Positions 16,444 to 26,262 of a stretch of DNA of 43,000 nt are shown here, one piece after another. The translations under genes and the position numbers were made by a program. Below the pieces are notes generated by a model. That model worked only from the letters and a program-made list of their open reading frames with translations. It made no database searches and was not told the origin of the DNA. This DNA is from Isochrysis galbana. Taxonomy: Eukaryota > Haptophyta > Isochrysidales > Isochrysidaceae. Numbering within the stretch: position 1 is the first letter of the stretch; each line of letters begins with the position of its first letter. The stretch spans positions 2,714,415-2,757,414 of the forward strand of contig CM030938.1 in assembly GCA_018136815.1 (NCBI GenBank), in the 5' to 3' direction.

Positions 16444-19400
16444 GTACCATGGCGAACTGGAGCTGCTGCTTGTCAGAGCAAGGCTGATCTCACTCTTGGA
16501 GATTGCCTGCGAGGGCGTGCCGGCAGCTAGCGCGGAATGCGGTTCTTGCGGGGAGCTCATGGAGCTTTCCTCGGGGTTGACTACGGGCATGGTGATCGAC
16601 GCACGACGCATGACGCACGGAGGGCGCGGAAGTGCGGAAGGAGGCTTGTGGGAGGTACCAAACGTGAGGGACCGCGATCTGGAGGCGGTGATGGAAACGC
16701 ACCCCATGAACGCATGGGATAGAGACGCAATAGAGGGGAGGATTACCATGGAGGAACTACTGGACGCCATAGCGCAGATGGGCAGCGGCAAAAGCGCGGG
16801 ACCGGACGCGCTACCGGCGGAATTCTATAAAAGCTTCGTAGAAACAGTCAAGCACGACTTCCTAAGAGTATTGAACCACGCACTCGATCAAGGGCACCTG
16901 AACGTGTCTATGAGGGAAGGAGACATAATACTCTTGTATAAAAAAGGGGACACGCGGGATCCCAGAAACTATAGACCTATCACGTTGCTACAAAGCGACT
17001 ACAAAATCTTAGCCAAAATACTCACGAACAGGTTGAAAACGGTTATCGGAAACATTATTTCGAGAGACCAACTGGGCTTCGTCCCACATCGACTAATAGG
17101 CGAAGCTACCCACTTGCTACAACTCACACACGCGTATTTAGAAGAAACGGGGGAACCCGGTCTCCTCCTAGCGCTGGACTGGGAAAAAGCCTTTGACAGA
17201 GTTAATTGGGAATTCTATCACCTCGTACTCGAAAAGCTAAAATTCGGGAAGGACTTCCGTAGATACGCGAAGGCTCTAACCAACACCGAAGCGAAGCCCA
17301 TACGATACATCAAGGCCAACGGAGGCAGAAGCTTCCCATTCAATGTAGCGAGCGGGGTTCCTCAAGGATGCCCTCTATCGCCGCTGGCCTTTCTACTAAC
17401 GGCGGAAGTGCCCGCCCGGGCGATCAACGAAGACGACGAAATAGAAGGGATCACTGTTAACGGAGCCGAACTCAAAATAAGCCAGTTCGCGGACGACACG
17501 CAGCTTATGGCGGCCGACTACGGCAGCCTGGCACGCTCGCTCGAATGGGTAGAGAGATACGCGGCGGCCTCATGTGGCAAGCCTAACGACCAGAAATTCG
17601 AAGGACTAAGAATGGGAGCCCTGAAGAAAAAGCGACCGCCAGCTAGATTTCAAAGATACAAGTGGCTCAAAAGAAGCGAGTACGCGACCATATTAGGGGT
17701 CCCGTTAGGAGGGCCCCAGGCCATAAAAGGATTCTGGCGAAAACTAGCTGACAAAATAGAAAGAAAAACCAGCATATACGAGCCGATCACACGCAACCTA
17801 TCTATACACGGTAAAACTAAGATAGCCAACTTCCTCATATACTCTATCCCAAGGTACTGGCTGCAAACGCTGGCAGCCCCGAAGTCGTTCCACGCGGCAG
17901 TCAAGAGGTCGGTAGACAGAATATTGTGGACGAACGCGCGTACCGGGCGACGACTACAATGGATAAAACACCCCGACATCCCGCTAAAAGGCGCCTCGGA
18001 GAAGGACCCCCAACTAGGGCTGGGCCTCCTGGACTGGGACAACCACGTCAAAGCGCTACAATCCAAATGGATCCTAAACTACCTGGACGCCCGCCAGGCG
18101 CAATGGAAGCAAGTGCTCGACGCATGGTTCTGCCGCACAAACATAGGGAGAGCAGCAGTGCTCTCGACGATACCCACGAGCAAGCTAACCGATGGGATAA
18201 CGGGCCCAAGCAAACTCCCGGAGTTCTGGAAGCGAGCGCTGAACAACATTCGCACACTTAAGCTAACATCCCTAGAGACGAGTAGAGAAGGCGTATTATC
18301 GCAACCCATATGGGGCAGCCCGACACACCCGGGACCCAAAATGAACCCCTCGTGGGCGAAGCTATGGAACAAGCTAGAATGTAATACCATACACAATGTG
18401 TTCACAGACTTCGACGCAACATCGCCCTATAGTAGTGAGGAATGCGGACAATATCTTAGAAACAACGACACCTACATTCACTTCCAGGGAGAATACATCC
18501 CAAAAGACAAATTTTTGGCATCATGGAGCGCCATAGTAGACCACGCCGAGACAATGCTGACGACACGGGCGGATCCAGCGGCTGTAAGGACCTCGGAGAC
18601 GAGGCGAGAGGCATGCGAGCAGTGTGGCTCGGAGGAGCACACCCCAAAAATACACATAGGCCAAGACGGCAGCTATTTCGCCGAGCTCAAAGGCGCATGG
18701 TATGAAGTGGAGCTCTCGTACCTAGGTACGCCCATAATTGGCGAAAGGCTCGACAATGCTCCCGGACAGCTAGACCCCTCCCCACCGGCAAAATGGGGGG
18801 ACGGCTTCAAATCTAACAAGAGATTGGAATACCCCTTAGCGGACGAGTATACCCTAGACGGAGTTACCCCACTAGACAAAATGGGAGTGGAGCAACTAAC
18901 AAGAGCAATCCAGAAGACGGACGGAAAGCGTAGACGCCTAACAGGTCCCGAGAAATGGAAACAGCGACTACAGGTACCCGACAACACGTGGGAACACTTA
19001 GCCACAATATATACATCCTCGATGATGACGGCGAGAGATACACACCTCCACTTCAAGCACTTAACCCACAGAAGGATTGGCACCTACAACCGGTTCGCGG
19101 ACAGAGATAAGACTTGCCGCATATGCAAGGCGGCCGACGAATCTTCCACCCATCTAGGCGAATGCCCGAGAGTAGTAAACATATTCGAAACGCTCGACAA
19201 ACTGGCAAGGTACACCCCCCGAAGCGGTAGAAGCAGGGAAGAAGTAATCATAGATAACCTTTTCATGCACCCCGGGGGGGAAACACCGCGATCGCTCTCC
19301 ATACTTTACACTCTAGCGTGGAGATATATTTTAACAGACTTCTACAGGATACACTACGATGGCATTGAATTCTCGGAGGAATCAGTGTTGATAAGAACGA

Positions 19401-19966
19401 TAGATAGGTACACGACGCTAAGCAAGGCACTACTATTTGCGAGTACAACAGACTCGGCAAGGACCGCCCAAGCAGGCATGGGCAGACAGCCGAAGAAAAG
19501 GATCGACATGAACGATGTATACCCTTTATTCACAATAGGTGCAAGAGGTAAGCTAGAACCAAGCCTAGAGCTGCGGACCCTGACCACCTCGATGGGGGTG
19601 GCATATATAATTGCCGAGAGACCCGAACCAGAATAAGCCTGTGACGAGGTACACCTCGATTGGACATAAACCCATCGAGACACGATAGCGACCAGAAAGG
19701 GCGAGAAAAGGACGAGCACGCCCGCGACCCGACAGACACGCGACGACATTTGACCAGCAACAGGCCTGCCCGGAACACGCGCTCTGAACCAGGCTCGTGG
19801 TAGCGCACCCGAGCCAAACCCCGGATACCGAAGACAAAGGAATGAAGGGGGAAAGGGGAGGAGGTGGAGGGAAGGGAAGTTAAGGGCGGTGACAGTAGGG
19901 ATGGGGAAGTACCCTAGTCTAGTAGGTGTGTAGCCCAGAATCTTCAGATGTTTTTTTTTTTTTTTT
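16444..19966 (+). mobile_element. Non-LTR retrotransposon (LINE copy 2), RT-bearing
   Basis: It holds an intact reverse-transcriptase frame and a 3' UTR ending in 16 T at 19951-19966 in the sense strand. An apurinic-type endonuclease domain expected upstream of RT in this kind of LINE is absent, so the copy is probably 5'-truncated, or it was cut off where the hAT-like MITE now lies. The exact 5' limit and target duplication were not found. The UTR block GGTGGAGGGAAGGGAAG resembles the LINE copy 1 UTR. Confidence 0.75.
16496..19636 (+). CDS. LINE reverse transcriptase polyprotein (N-terminally incomplete)
   Basis: The frame is open from upstream of 16496 (codon TTG, not a real start) to TAA at 19634-19636, about 1046 codons. 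Reverse-transcriptase blocks are in order: GPDALPAEFYK (residue ~102), NYRPITLL (~157), LDWEKAFDRVNW (~227), GVPQGCPLSP (~287) and QFADDTQL (~329), which holds the catalytic FADD with both aspartates. Thumb-like and connector regions follow, then a C-terminal zinc knuckle CX2CX8HX4C (CRICKAADESSTHLGEC, ~874). The protein copies its own RNA at a nicked target. The block pattern is that of L1/Tx1-like LINEs of plants and algae. Endonuclease and ORF1 are not present here. No stop or frameshift breaks the RT, suggesting recent origin, but the copy looks 5'-truncated and so immobile. LINE copy 1 is about 50 percent identical by eye in the shared part. Confidence 0.88.
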   Translation: MEIACEGVPAASAECGSCGELMELSSGLTTGMVIDARRMTHGGRGSAEGGLWEVPNVRDRDLEAVMETHPMNAWDRDAIEGRITMEELLDAIAQMGSGKSAGPDALPAEFYKSFVETVKHDFLRVLNHALDQGHLNVSMREGDIILLYKKGDTRDPRNYRPITLLQSDYKILAKILTNRLKTVIGNIISRDQLGFVPHRLIGEATHLLQLTHAYLEETGEPGLLLALDWEKAFDRVNWEFYHLVLEKLKFGKDFRRYAKALTNTEAKPIRYIKANGGRSFPFNVASGVPQGCPLSPLAFLLTAEVPARAINEDDEIEGITVNGAELKISQFADDTQLMAADYGSLARSLEWVERYAAASCGKPNDQKFEGLRMGALKKKRPPARFQRYKWLKRSEYATILGVPLGGPQAIKGFWRKLADKIERKTSIYEPITRNLSIHGKTKIANFLIYSIPRYWLQTLAAPKSFHAAVKRSVDRILWTNARTGRRLQWIKHPDIPLKGASEKDPQLGLGLLDWDNHVKALQSKWILNYLDARQAQWKQVLDAWFCRTNIGRAAVLSTIPTSKLTDGITGPSKLPEFWKRALNNIRTLKLTSLETSREGVLSQPIWGSPTHPGPKMNPSWAKLWNKLECNTIHNVFTDFDATSPYSSEECGQYLRNNDTYIHFQGEYIPKDKFLASWSAIVDHAETMLTTRADPAAVRTSETRREACEQCGSEEHTPKIHIGQDGSYFAELKGAWYEVELSYLGTPIIGERLDNAPGQLDPSPPAKWGDGFKSNKRLEYPLADEYTLDGVTPLDKMGVEQLTRAIQKTDGKRRRLTGPEKWKQRLQVPDNTWEHLATIYTSSMMTARDTHLHFKHLTHRRIGTYNRFADRDKTCRICKAADESSTHLGECPRVVNIFETLDKLARYTPRSGRSREEVIIDNLFMHPGGETPRSLSILYTLAWRYILTDFYRIHYDGIEFSEESVLIRTIDRYTTLSKALLFASTTDSARTAQAGMGRQPKKRIDMNDVYPLFTIGARGKLEPSLELRTLTTSMGVAYIIAERPEPE

Positions 19967-21363
19967 GGTCGGCCGGCGCGGTGAGGTGGGCGGAGAGAGA
20001 GGAGGGGAGCGTGGCGCGCTCCATGCCCCTATCGTTTTAATGATAGTTGATATAGGATCTTCACAAGCATGGACGAATCCCTTTCGCGCCTAACTGGGTG
20101 CAATTCTTCTCTAGGATGACGAGTTCTCTTCCGGCGAATTGGTTCCTTCTTCCTTCTTCCTTCTTTGCTTTCTATGTTAACCCACCGTGGCTTTCGCTCC
20201 CATGTCCCATTTTTATTACGTGTTGTCCTTGTTTACGTTTACGTTAGAAAGTGGTGTGGTGTGTCTTTGTCTTCATACGCACCCCAGCAACCGTCGTAGC
20301 GCTCTGCGATCGAAGCCATGCCGTGACCCCTCGTAACCTTGAGCCCCAAATGCCTTGTGTATGGTCTCTCGCTAGAAATCACCCGCAAATAAGCCCCCCG
20401 GGAGTTTTTTTATGGGCTCGGGGGGACGGTCAAAAAATGCAGCCCGCAGCAGCCCCCCGCATGTTGGTAGATAAATCACTGTTCGACCGCCCTATGTAAG
20501 GGGCGTGTGTGTGGGGGGGGGGGGATGCGATGCATGCGCCGCGGCGACTAAGTGCTGAGTGCATAAATCTAAGATTGTAACGAGGCATTCATAGCACACT
20601 GCTTTGATGACCCGCTAAGCACACTCATCCGCACACGACTGCGTGAGCCCAAGGAAGTGCACATGCATCCCTAGCTACTCGCCTACGCACCTTGCTCTAA
20701 CGCCGATCGGCCCAACGGCACACCCCAACAATTCACTGGAACACTGCATCGGCGCACAACTCACACAAACAAGTGTCAATGTGTTGCCTCAAACGCATAT
20801 CATCCTACGCACATCGATTCCAGCACATGCCCGGGAGCATACACATCGCAGAACAGCTGTAGATCGATGATGAGGGTGAGGTCGCGTGCATTGGTTGGAA
20901 CCAGAAACGCGAAAGCGAGATCAACATCACGAGAGAGCACACGCATGGATGTGGCACCACGCACAATCTGTGCCTAGTCAGGAAACGTATACATACACTG
21001 GCGCCGCGTCAACCAGTGCCCATCGCGATGCTCGCCTCTCCCATAATCGACTGCAAGCCAACATTCAACCCCGGCGCATGTACTACCCAAGTCCAATGCG
21101 GGTTGAGGGCGAGCTCGCTCGTGTCTAAGGGTGGCGCCTCACATCCATGCGAGAGCCTCGAATACGAACGGTGAGGCCGAGCAACAATGTGTGGCAAAGT
21201 TCCACCGCTCGTCGACACACTCAGGGAAGAAAATCTCGGGGCAGTCGCACCAAGCACAAGGCTCAGATGACAACGTGGATGTGGCTTGCATGGCACTCAC
21301 GTGCCGCAGCTAGTCCTGCTCAATTCCTCGTCCTAGGGGCTCAAAATTCCTATGGAGCCGCCG
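19967..21363. other. Intergenic with dispersed repeat D
   Basis: At 20317-20500 lies a repeat (GTGACCCCTCGTAACCTTGAG, CTTGTGTATGGTCTCTCGCTAG, then ACTGTTCGACCGCCCT). Its first part recurs inverted at about 24508-24592, and its last part recurs at 26310-26345 and 26527-26572. A G run is at 20512-20523. The remaining 20.55-21.36 kb has short open frames but no protein texture I can support; it is the 3' flank of the BET gene. Confidence 0.5.
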
Positions 21364-22847
21364 CTAGGTCTCTGCTTTCACTTTGGACTTTGTCCCGACC
21401 CACAACATGATGTTGTTGAAGGTCTTCATGTCTAGCTCATCCACATCCACCTCGACCTCCTTTTGACCGCATGAACGTACTGCCGTAGGGCAGCTTTTCT
21501 GGACGGTACCCACCATTTGATTTAAATCGGACAATGTGAGCTTGGTGCACAGATCATAGAACTTTTTCTTTTGAGCGAATGTCGGCCAGCCCGGTCGATC
21601 CGGGATGGGCCGGCCCGGATCGGCTGCGGCCGCCTGGGTGAGTAGTGTGAATCGCCGGTCAAACACGGCCGCCAGGATCCCAGCAACTACTCCGAACCTG
21701 TGAGCAGCGACCATGGCCAGTGAGAAGAAGGCAGATGGGGCGAGCAGGGTCGCATGGTGAAGTGCGAGGTAAGTGTTCGAGGCATGTGTGCACCAGAGGT
21801 AGCCAGCGGCAGCACAGGGAGCTCGGTTCCTGCGGCGCTCACATAGATGAAGCAGAGTTGTAGGCGATGGCATTCTGAAACACAAGTCGTACGTCGTGCG
21901 CAAAATCCTCAGGAGACATGTACTGGTTACGCTCAAGTTTCTTGCCGACAGTGCTCAAATCCATGGGTTGTGTGACGACCTGTGTGTAGTCCGTCAATCC
22001 TAACCCAACATGGTCTACCGGCTCGAGAAACCATTCAGCAAGTGGGTTCGCCTGGATGTCCGCAAGCAACAGATTGCATCGAACCATTGTATCGAGCTGC
22101 AGCGGGTTGACTTGCTCCGCCTCGGTCTCGAACTTCTCCATGTGCTTCTCAAACATATCGGCGAGCTGCTTTGCAGCCTTAAAATACAGTGAGTCTGGGG
22201 CGTTGAAGATGAAGGCATTTTTCTGCAAGCGAGGAAGGGTGCCATCATCAGGGATTGATCACTGCGCAGAGTTGACGAGAGACGACAGGGCATCAGCATC
22301 CGCACCCAGACGAGGCGAGTCTCGTTAGCAAAGTCCTCTAGGCGCGCGTAGTGGTTGCGGTTGAGCCGCTCGGATACTGTGCCCAGATCCATCGGCTGCT
22401 TGATCAGCTTAGGATAGTCGTGCAGTCCCATCTTCTTCCAGTCAACAGGGCGCAGGAAGTGCACAGCCTGGCTTTTCTTCATCAGGTTCTTCATGAGGGC
22501 GTCGCATTTTCGCATGAGCGGCTCATCCATCGGGTACAACACCGGCCCCGCCTTGGCACGCTTGTCGCGGTGCTGCGCATATAGGGCAGGGAAGGCCGGT
22601 GAGTTATGCGTGAGAGGGGGGGGAGCGGTTGTGGTCGCTGAGTGCAGCGGTGCCAGCTGTGCGGCATCCCCCAAAGAGGGCTTGAAAGCAGCGGTGGGTG
22701 GGCGACGAGCGGCTTGTTTGGGGGGCGGGCCATGTCCCCCATATGCCAGCGTAGGCGGTTGCCGGCAGTCGCCGCGCCCGCCTGCCGCAACACCCGTCCC
22801 ACAGCTCCCCCTTTCTCCCTTCCCCCCCCGCGGCTCACCTCGGCCAT
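21364..22847 (-). CDS. BET-family protein: two bromodomains plus NET/ET domain
   Basis: Spliced minus-strand gene. The exon down to 22306 encodes most of bromodomain 1 (VHFLRPVDW shelf, DYPKLIKQPMDLGTVSERL). Intron 22305-22223 (GTGCGG...TTGCAG) is 83 bp. Exon 22222-21843 finishes it (KNAFIFNAP with the acetyl-lysine-binding Asn) and encodes bromodomain 2 (WFLEPVDH, DYTQVVTQPMDLSTVGKKL, NAIAYNSAS). Intron 21842-21698 (GTGAGC...CTCACAG) follows. Exon 21697-21364 encodes the NET domain (LTLSDLNQMVGTVQ, VEVDVDELDMKTFNNIML) and ends TAG. Such proteins bind acetylated histones and recruit transcription regulators in the nucleus. The N-terminus is unsure: a 9-bp first exon ATGGCCGAG at 22847-22839 with donor GTGAGC is attractive, joining at one of several in-frame AGs. 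The family and the two 3' introns are secure. Confidence 0.88.
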
Positions 22848-23271
22848 GGCTGGCTCGCCGCTCGCAGTCGCGCGCCGCCCCCCCCCCCCCCCCTCTCCGC
22901 CTTCCCCCCCCCGCCAGCCCCTTCCCCTTCCCTCCCTCCCCATTTCCCCCTTCTTCCCGCCCCCCTCCCGGCACGCACGAGGGACGCCCCCCCCCCCCCC
23001 CCCCCCCCCCCGGCTCCAGCTTCCTCCCCCCCCCCGCCTCTTTCCCCAAACTATGGCAGTCTCCCGCCGCCGCCCCCTTCTCTCTCTCCCCCCCCGCCCT
23101 CTCCCTCTCTCTCCCCTCCCCTCCTCCTCCTCCTCTCCCCTTTCTCCCGTTCGTCCGTTTTCGCGCCGCCGCGCGTCCCCCCCCCCCCCCCCCCCCCGCC
23201 GCCGCGCTCCTCTCCGCACAGACAGGCAAACGACCCCCCTGGCGGAGAGAGGGGACGAACCTCCGACTTCG
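22848..23271. other. C-rich low-complexity promoter-side DNA
   Basis: This sequence lies upstream of the BET gene and is almost entirely C and T on the plus strand, with C homopolymers of about 15-23 bases near 22869-22890, 22987-23011 and 23176-23197. Long open frames on both strands here (Gly/Arg-rich or Pro-rich) are compositional artefacts. It may hold the BET promoter and 5' UTR. Confidence 0.6.
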
Positions 23272-23419
23272 TCAGAGTTTTATTGTTGGGTTTAGTGGAA
23301 CCTTAGTGCTGAGGGACCGGAGCCCATCGACGGCAACGGAGCCCCTCCCCCGCGATGGGGGTGTGCGCGGTTGGCGCATGGCTCGTCCGGCGTAAAGTAT
23401 GTGGCTGGAATGCTAGCTG
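23272..23419 (+). repeat. Dispersed repeat C, copy 2
   Basis: TCAGAGTTTTATTGTTG, CCTTAGTGCTGAGGGACCGG, GGCAACGGAGCCCCTCCCCC, GCGATGGGGGTGTGCGCGG and GTGGCTGGAATGCTAGCTGA occur in the same order as in copy 1 at 11528-11666. The nearly unchanged central part suggests a young or constrained family. Confidence 0.7.
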
Positions 23420-23555
23420 ACATCTGGCAGTGTCAGTGGAGGGGGAAAACGCAAATCTTGAAGCAAACAAAGAAGGATACCTTCAGAATTCACAATTCGA
23501 AGTTTGAGGAAAAGCTCAAGAATCACGTTTTTCTCAAGATTTCAAATCCTGAAAA

Positions 23556-23978
23556 GTGAAAGCTGAAGGGAGTGGAGAAGTGGGGTCCCGGAGCCTCGCG
23601 CCCTCGCGAGGAGAGGGCGGGGGGGGGGCACGCTCGGCCGCCACACCGCCGGAGAAGACCTCAGGCCGCAAGGTGGCGTACAGCCTGTCGAGTGGGAGCA
23701 TGCCGTCGCGAAGGTCGGCCCGTATCAACCGATCCGTCGACGAGCATGAGCCCATCTCTCACGGGTGGGCGTCTCCCGTGCCCGCGGTGGCAAAACGGCT
23801 GTGCGTCGCCAACTCGAGAAAGGACGTCCTCGAGGAGCCGCAGCCCGAGGCGAACGAGGCTGAGGCAAAGGCGGCGGAAAGGGCAGCCAAGGCGGCAAAA
23901 AGGCGGGAGGAGAACAAAGACAAAGAGGCGGCTGATGGTAGCGATGATGATGTGCTGGAGAGGGCCTACCGCTACTAG
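23556..23978 (+). CDS. Possible charged coiled-coil protein, up to 140 residues
   Basis: This open frame has a credible C-terminal half, beginning at ATG 23700 (MPSRRSARINRSVDEHEP), followed by NEAEAKAAERAAKAAKRREE and an acidic tail ending LERAYRY and TAG. The N-terminal part before 23700 is Gly/Ser-rich and may be non-coding. I do not recognise it. It resembles nuclear or cytoskeletal low-complexity helices, and coding status rests on composition only. Confidence 0.4.
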   Translation: MKAEGSGEVGSRSLAPSRGEGGGGARSAATPPEKTSGRKVAYSLSSGSMPSRRSARINRSVDEHEPISHGWASPVPAVAKRLCVANSRKDVLEEPQPEANEAEAKAAERAAKAAKRREENKDKEAADGSDDDVLERAYRY

Positions 23979-24593
23979 GTCAATGAATGCAACGAGATAC
24001 TGCGTAAACGATGCGCCCCCACAAACGAATGCAACGGTGCGCGTGGTGTAGAGGTTCGCGCCTGCCCGCTGCCGCAGGGAGGGCGCACGCAGCACACTCC
24101 ACACCAAGCTCGACTCCAAGCGGGCTGTCACACCACACCTCACGCAAGCGCAAGCGCAAAGGCTGCGGCAGCACTGCTTGTGCCACACGCATGCGCAGGC
24201 AGCACCGAGACTTTTGGCCGGGCCTTAACGCTGACGTTTCAGTGGCATGTGCGCCAGAGCCATGAGTGCACTCTGGCTAATGGCTAAACCTCTGCCTGTC
24301 CCTGTGGAGATGGACTGTTCCCAGGATCCGGGTAAGGCTCCTGAGACTCCATCCTTGGCAACCCACGCGTCCGTAGGCGGCCTATCGACTTGGGTAGCGG
24401 GTGAAGATACTTGGGAAGGCTTGGGCACGGGTGCAGTGGTGACGGGGTCCGCGCGCGGCGGCGAGGGCGAATTTGGCAGTGCAGAGGGCGGTGATGGGTC
24501 CATAGGAACAGATTGAGTCAATCTCTAGTGGGTGATTACTAGCGAGAGACCACACACAAGGCAGTAGGGGCTCAAGGGTACGAGGGGTCATAT
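23979..24593. other. Intergenic, includes inverted repeat D copy
   Basis: No gene can be supported. Frames on both strands at about 24230-24520 are open but of low information (Pro/Ser on minus, Gly on plus). The segment 24508-24592 is an inverted copy of the repeat at 20317-20395, matching CTTGTGT-TGGTCTCTCGCTAG and ACCCCTCGTA-CCTTGAGCCCC on the minus strand. Confidence 0.45.
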
Positions 24594-25257
24594 AATAATA
24601 ATAATCAATGTTATATCCTAGCCAACCCCACTAGCTAATTGGACATAACTTTTCCGTCCCGGAATCCCGCCATGCCTGACGGGCCAGGTGTCCGAGTGAT
24701 ACCGGGGGGTGGGGGCACTGCCCCCTCCCCTCGATATTTGTCCTCCCCCCAGTGCATGCACCGACCCCGCGCACCCCAGCGCGTCCTCTCCTCCGGTCCA
24801 CGCTGGGGGAAAACCCCTTTCGGGTAAAACAACGCAGGGGGGGGGGGGGGGGCACTCGTGAGATAGGAGCCCAGAAGCGCTAATCTCCCTCGCTAGAGCG
24901 AGTGGCCGCGGCGAGCCGCGGCCCTTCTCTCCTGGCTCTGGCGCCCCCGTCTTCTCTTACCCAAACGGGGCGAGAAGGCACGTATCTGCCGGAGGGGAGA
25001 GCTGCCGCTCCCCCCTCCCCTCCCTCTTCCCTTTTCCTCCTCTCTTCCCTGCGGCGGGGGCCCATGGCGCGCGCCTGCGGCCCCTCTTCAGGTCCCCAGG
25101 TGGCCTGCAGGGGCCTGGGAGCACAGCTCAGGGGGCAGGTGAGGCTGGGGCATGGCCCTGGCCCCTCCTGCCTCTCCCTCGCTGGCGCTCCGAGCCCCTG
25201 CGGGTCGACTGGAGCTGGCTGGGGGGTCCTGAACAGGGGGGCCTCCATGCCTGGGTG
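24594..25257 (-). mobile_element. SINE-like element lacking its 5' head
   Basis: From ATAATAATAATAATCAATG through CCCCACTAGCTAATTGGACAT to GCTGGGGGGTCCTGAACAGGGGGGCC, this closely matches the 3' two-thirds of the element at 4967-5837, including the G-run (24836-24852) and the CATGGCGCGCGCCTGCGGCC block. Similarity ends near 25257, so the copy is 5'-truncated. Its sense-strand tail is (ATT)n. Confidence 0.7.
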
Positions 25258-25499
25258 ATCAGTCCAGAGCTAGAGCATATTCATATTCCGAGTAGAAGTA
25301 GAAGCCTGTAGAAGCTGCTTGGCCACGTGGATATAATGGTCGACCAACATTGAATGAAGTGTAGTGACTGATAGAAGCGTGGAGCCGTCGTAGACGTAGA
25401 GATAGACATAAGAACGAAGATTGATGATTTACCATCGCGGTTATAACGGTAGAGCGGAAAATAGCGAAATAGCCTGCAGAGACTCGCGAATGCGACAGT
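25258..25499. other. Unique AT-richer spacer between two SINE copies
   Basis: About 240 bp unlike the flanking repeats, containing AGTAGAAGTAGAAGCCTGTAG and TCGTAGACGTAGAGATAGAC motifs. No gene is visible. It may be host sequence separating two independent insertions. Confidence 0.4.
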
Positions 25500-25793
25500 C
25501 CCTCGCTGGCGCTATTTTGAGCCTCAGGGGCCCCCATTCTGCACGTGTCTGTCAGTCGACCAGGGGGGAGGGGGGGTTGGAGCGATGGGCTGGCCACGAA
25601 CGATAGGCCAGGGCGCGCGAGGCAGGCAAGCCTGCCAGGGACGAGAGAGTGGGCCAGCAGAGCTGTCTGCTCCTGGCAAGCCATCAGGCATGCCAAGAGA
25701 GAGGATGAGTGGTTCCTCCCCCATGGCAGGGGAGGAGTGGAGAGAGGGGGGGCTAGTGCCCCCCCCATGGGCGAACTAAGTATAAACTTAGTT
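25500..25793 (-). mobile_element. SINE-like element, head half
   Basis: On the minus strand it begins with the perfect hairpin AACTAAG-TTTATA-CTTAGTT (25774-25793), followed by the CCCATGG-GGGGGGCAC and CTCCACTCCTCCCCTGCCATGG blocks shared with 2262-2640 and 5570-5817. It stops at TCCCTCGCTGGCGCT on the plus strand. The 3' part is missing, which is unusual for a reverse-transcribed copy and suggests later deletion. Confidence 0.65.
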
Positions 25794-25938
25794 ATGTCAT
25801 CTGGTGCCTAGCGCAGGGGTAGGGGGGGGGGCGTCACCCGCGCGAGCACCCCATGCACCCCAGAGCGCGTGCACACGGCACACGGCTGACTTGGCCGTAG
25901 GGGAGTCCGCCCTGACAACCCCGACCCGCCCTTCGCAG

Positions 25939-26262
25939 GAATCGCCCGCATTCGTATTGGACAACGACCTCTACCTCCTCGACGCCGGGGCCATCGACGC
26001 GTGGCTGGCGAGCGCCAATGTCCAGGCCGCCCTCGCGGCGCTCCTCTGCCTCTGCTCGACAGCGCCTCACCCGGCGCTGATCGAAGAGGCTCGGCCCGGG
26101 GGCGGCCTGAGGACGGGACATGACGCGGCGCTCCACGCCGCTGCGCTCGAAAAGGAAAAGGCTGTAAAAAGCTTGCCAGAGCGCACAAGAGCGCTTTTGA
26201 CGAGACCACGCCGGGGGCCAATCGCACCATTTCTTGGCGAAGATTTTCGGCTAGGCTGGTAA
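25939..26262 (+). CDS. Possible exon of an unrecognised protein
   Basis: After an acceptor-like CCCTTCGCAG the frame reads ESPAFVLDNDLYLLDAGAID and continues WLASANVQAALAALLCLC before becoming lower in quality. It ends at TAA about 26260 inside a tandem repeat. The first 60 codons look like real protein. The frame is open upstream to 25804, but that part is low-complexity. I do not recognise it; the exon probably ends before 26217. Confidence 0.33.
   Translation, partial: ESPAFVLDNDLYLLDAGAIDAWLASANVQAALAALLCLCSTAPHPALIEEARPGGGLRTGHDAALHAAALEKEKAVKSLPERTRALLTRPRRGPIAPFLGEDFRLGW

Noticed and set aside
20512-20523. G homopolymers here and at 24836-24852 as regulatory G-quadruplexes
   Set aside because: Homopolymers are common in this GC-rich sequence and nothing ties these to a promoter.
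22491-23395. Frames of 200-400 codons on both strands upstream of the BET gene
   Set aside because: They are homopolymer-driven (poly-Pro, poly-Gly, Arg/Glu). Only the part joined to bromodomain 1 is credible.
24011-24060. GGTGTAGAGGTTCGCGCC, resembling a tRNA T-arm
   Set aside because: No cloverleaf can be formed around it and no A-box lies at the right distance.
24594-25793. One full-length SINE spanning 24594-25793
   Set aside because: The interior is discontinuous at 25258-25499, the homologous Pro/Ser block (TCCCTCGCTGGCGCT) is present on both sides, and no matching TSD was found, so two separate copies are more likely.
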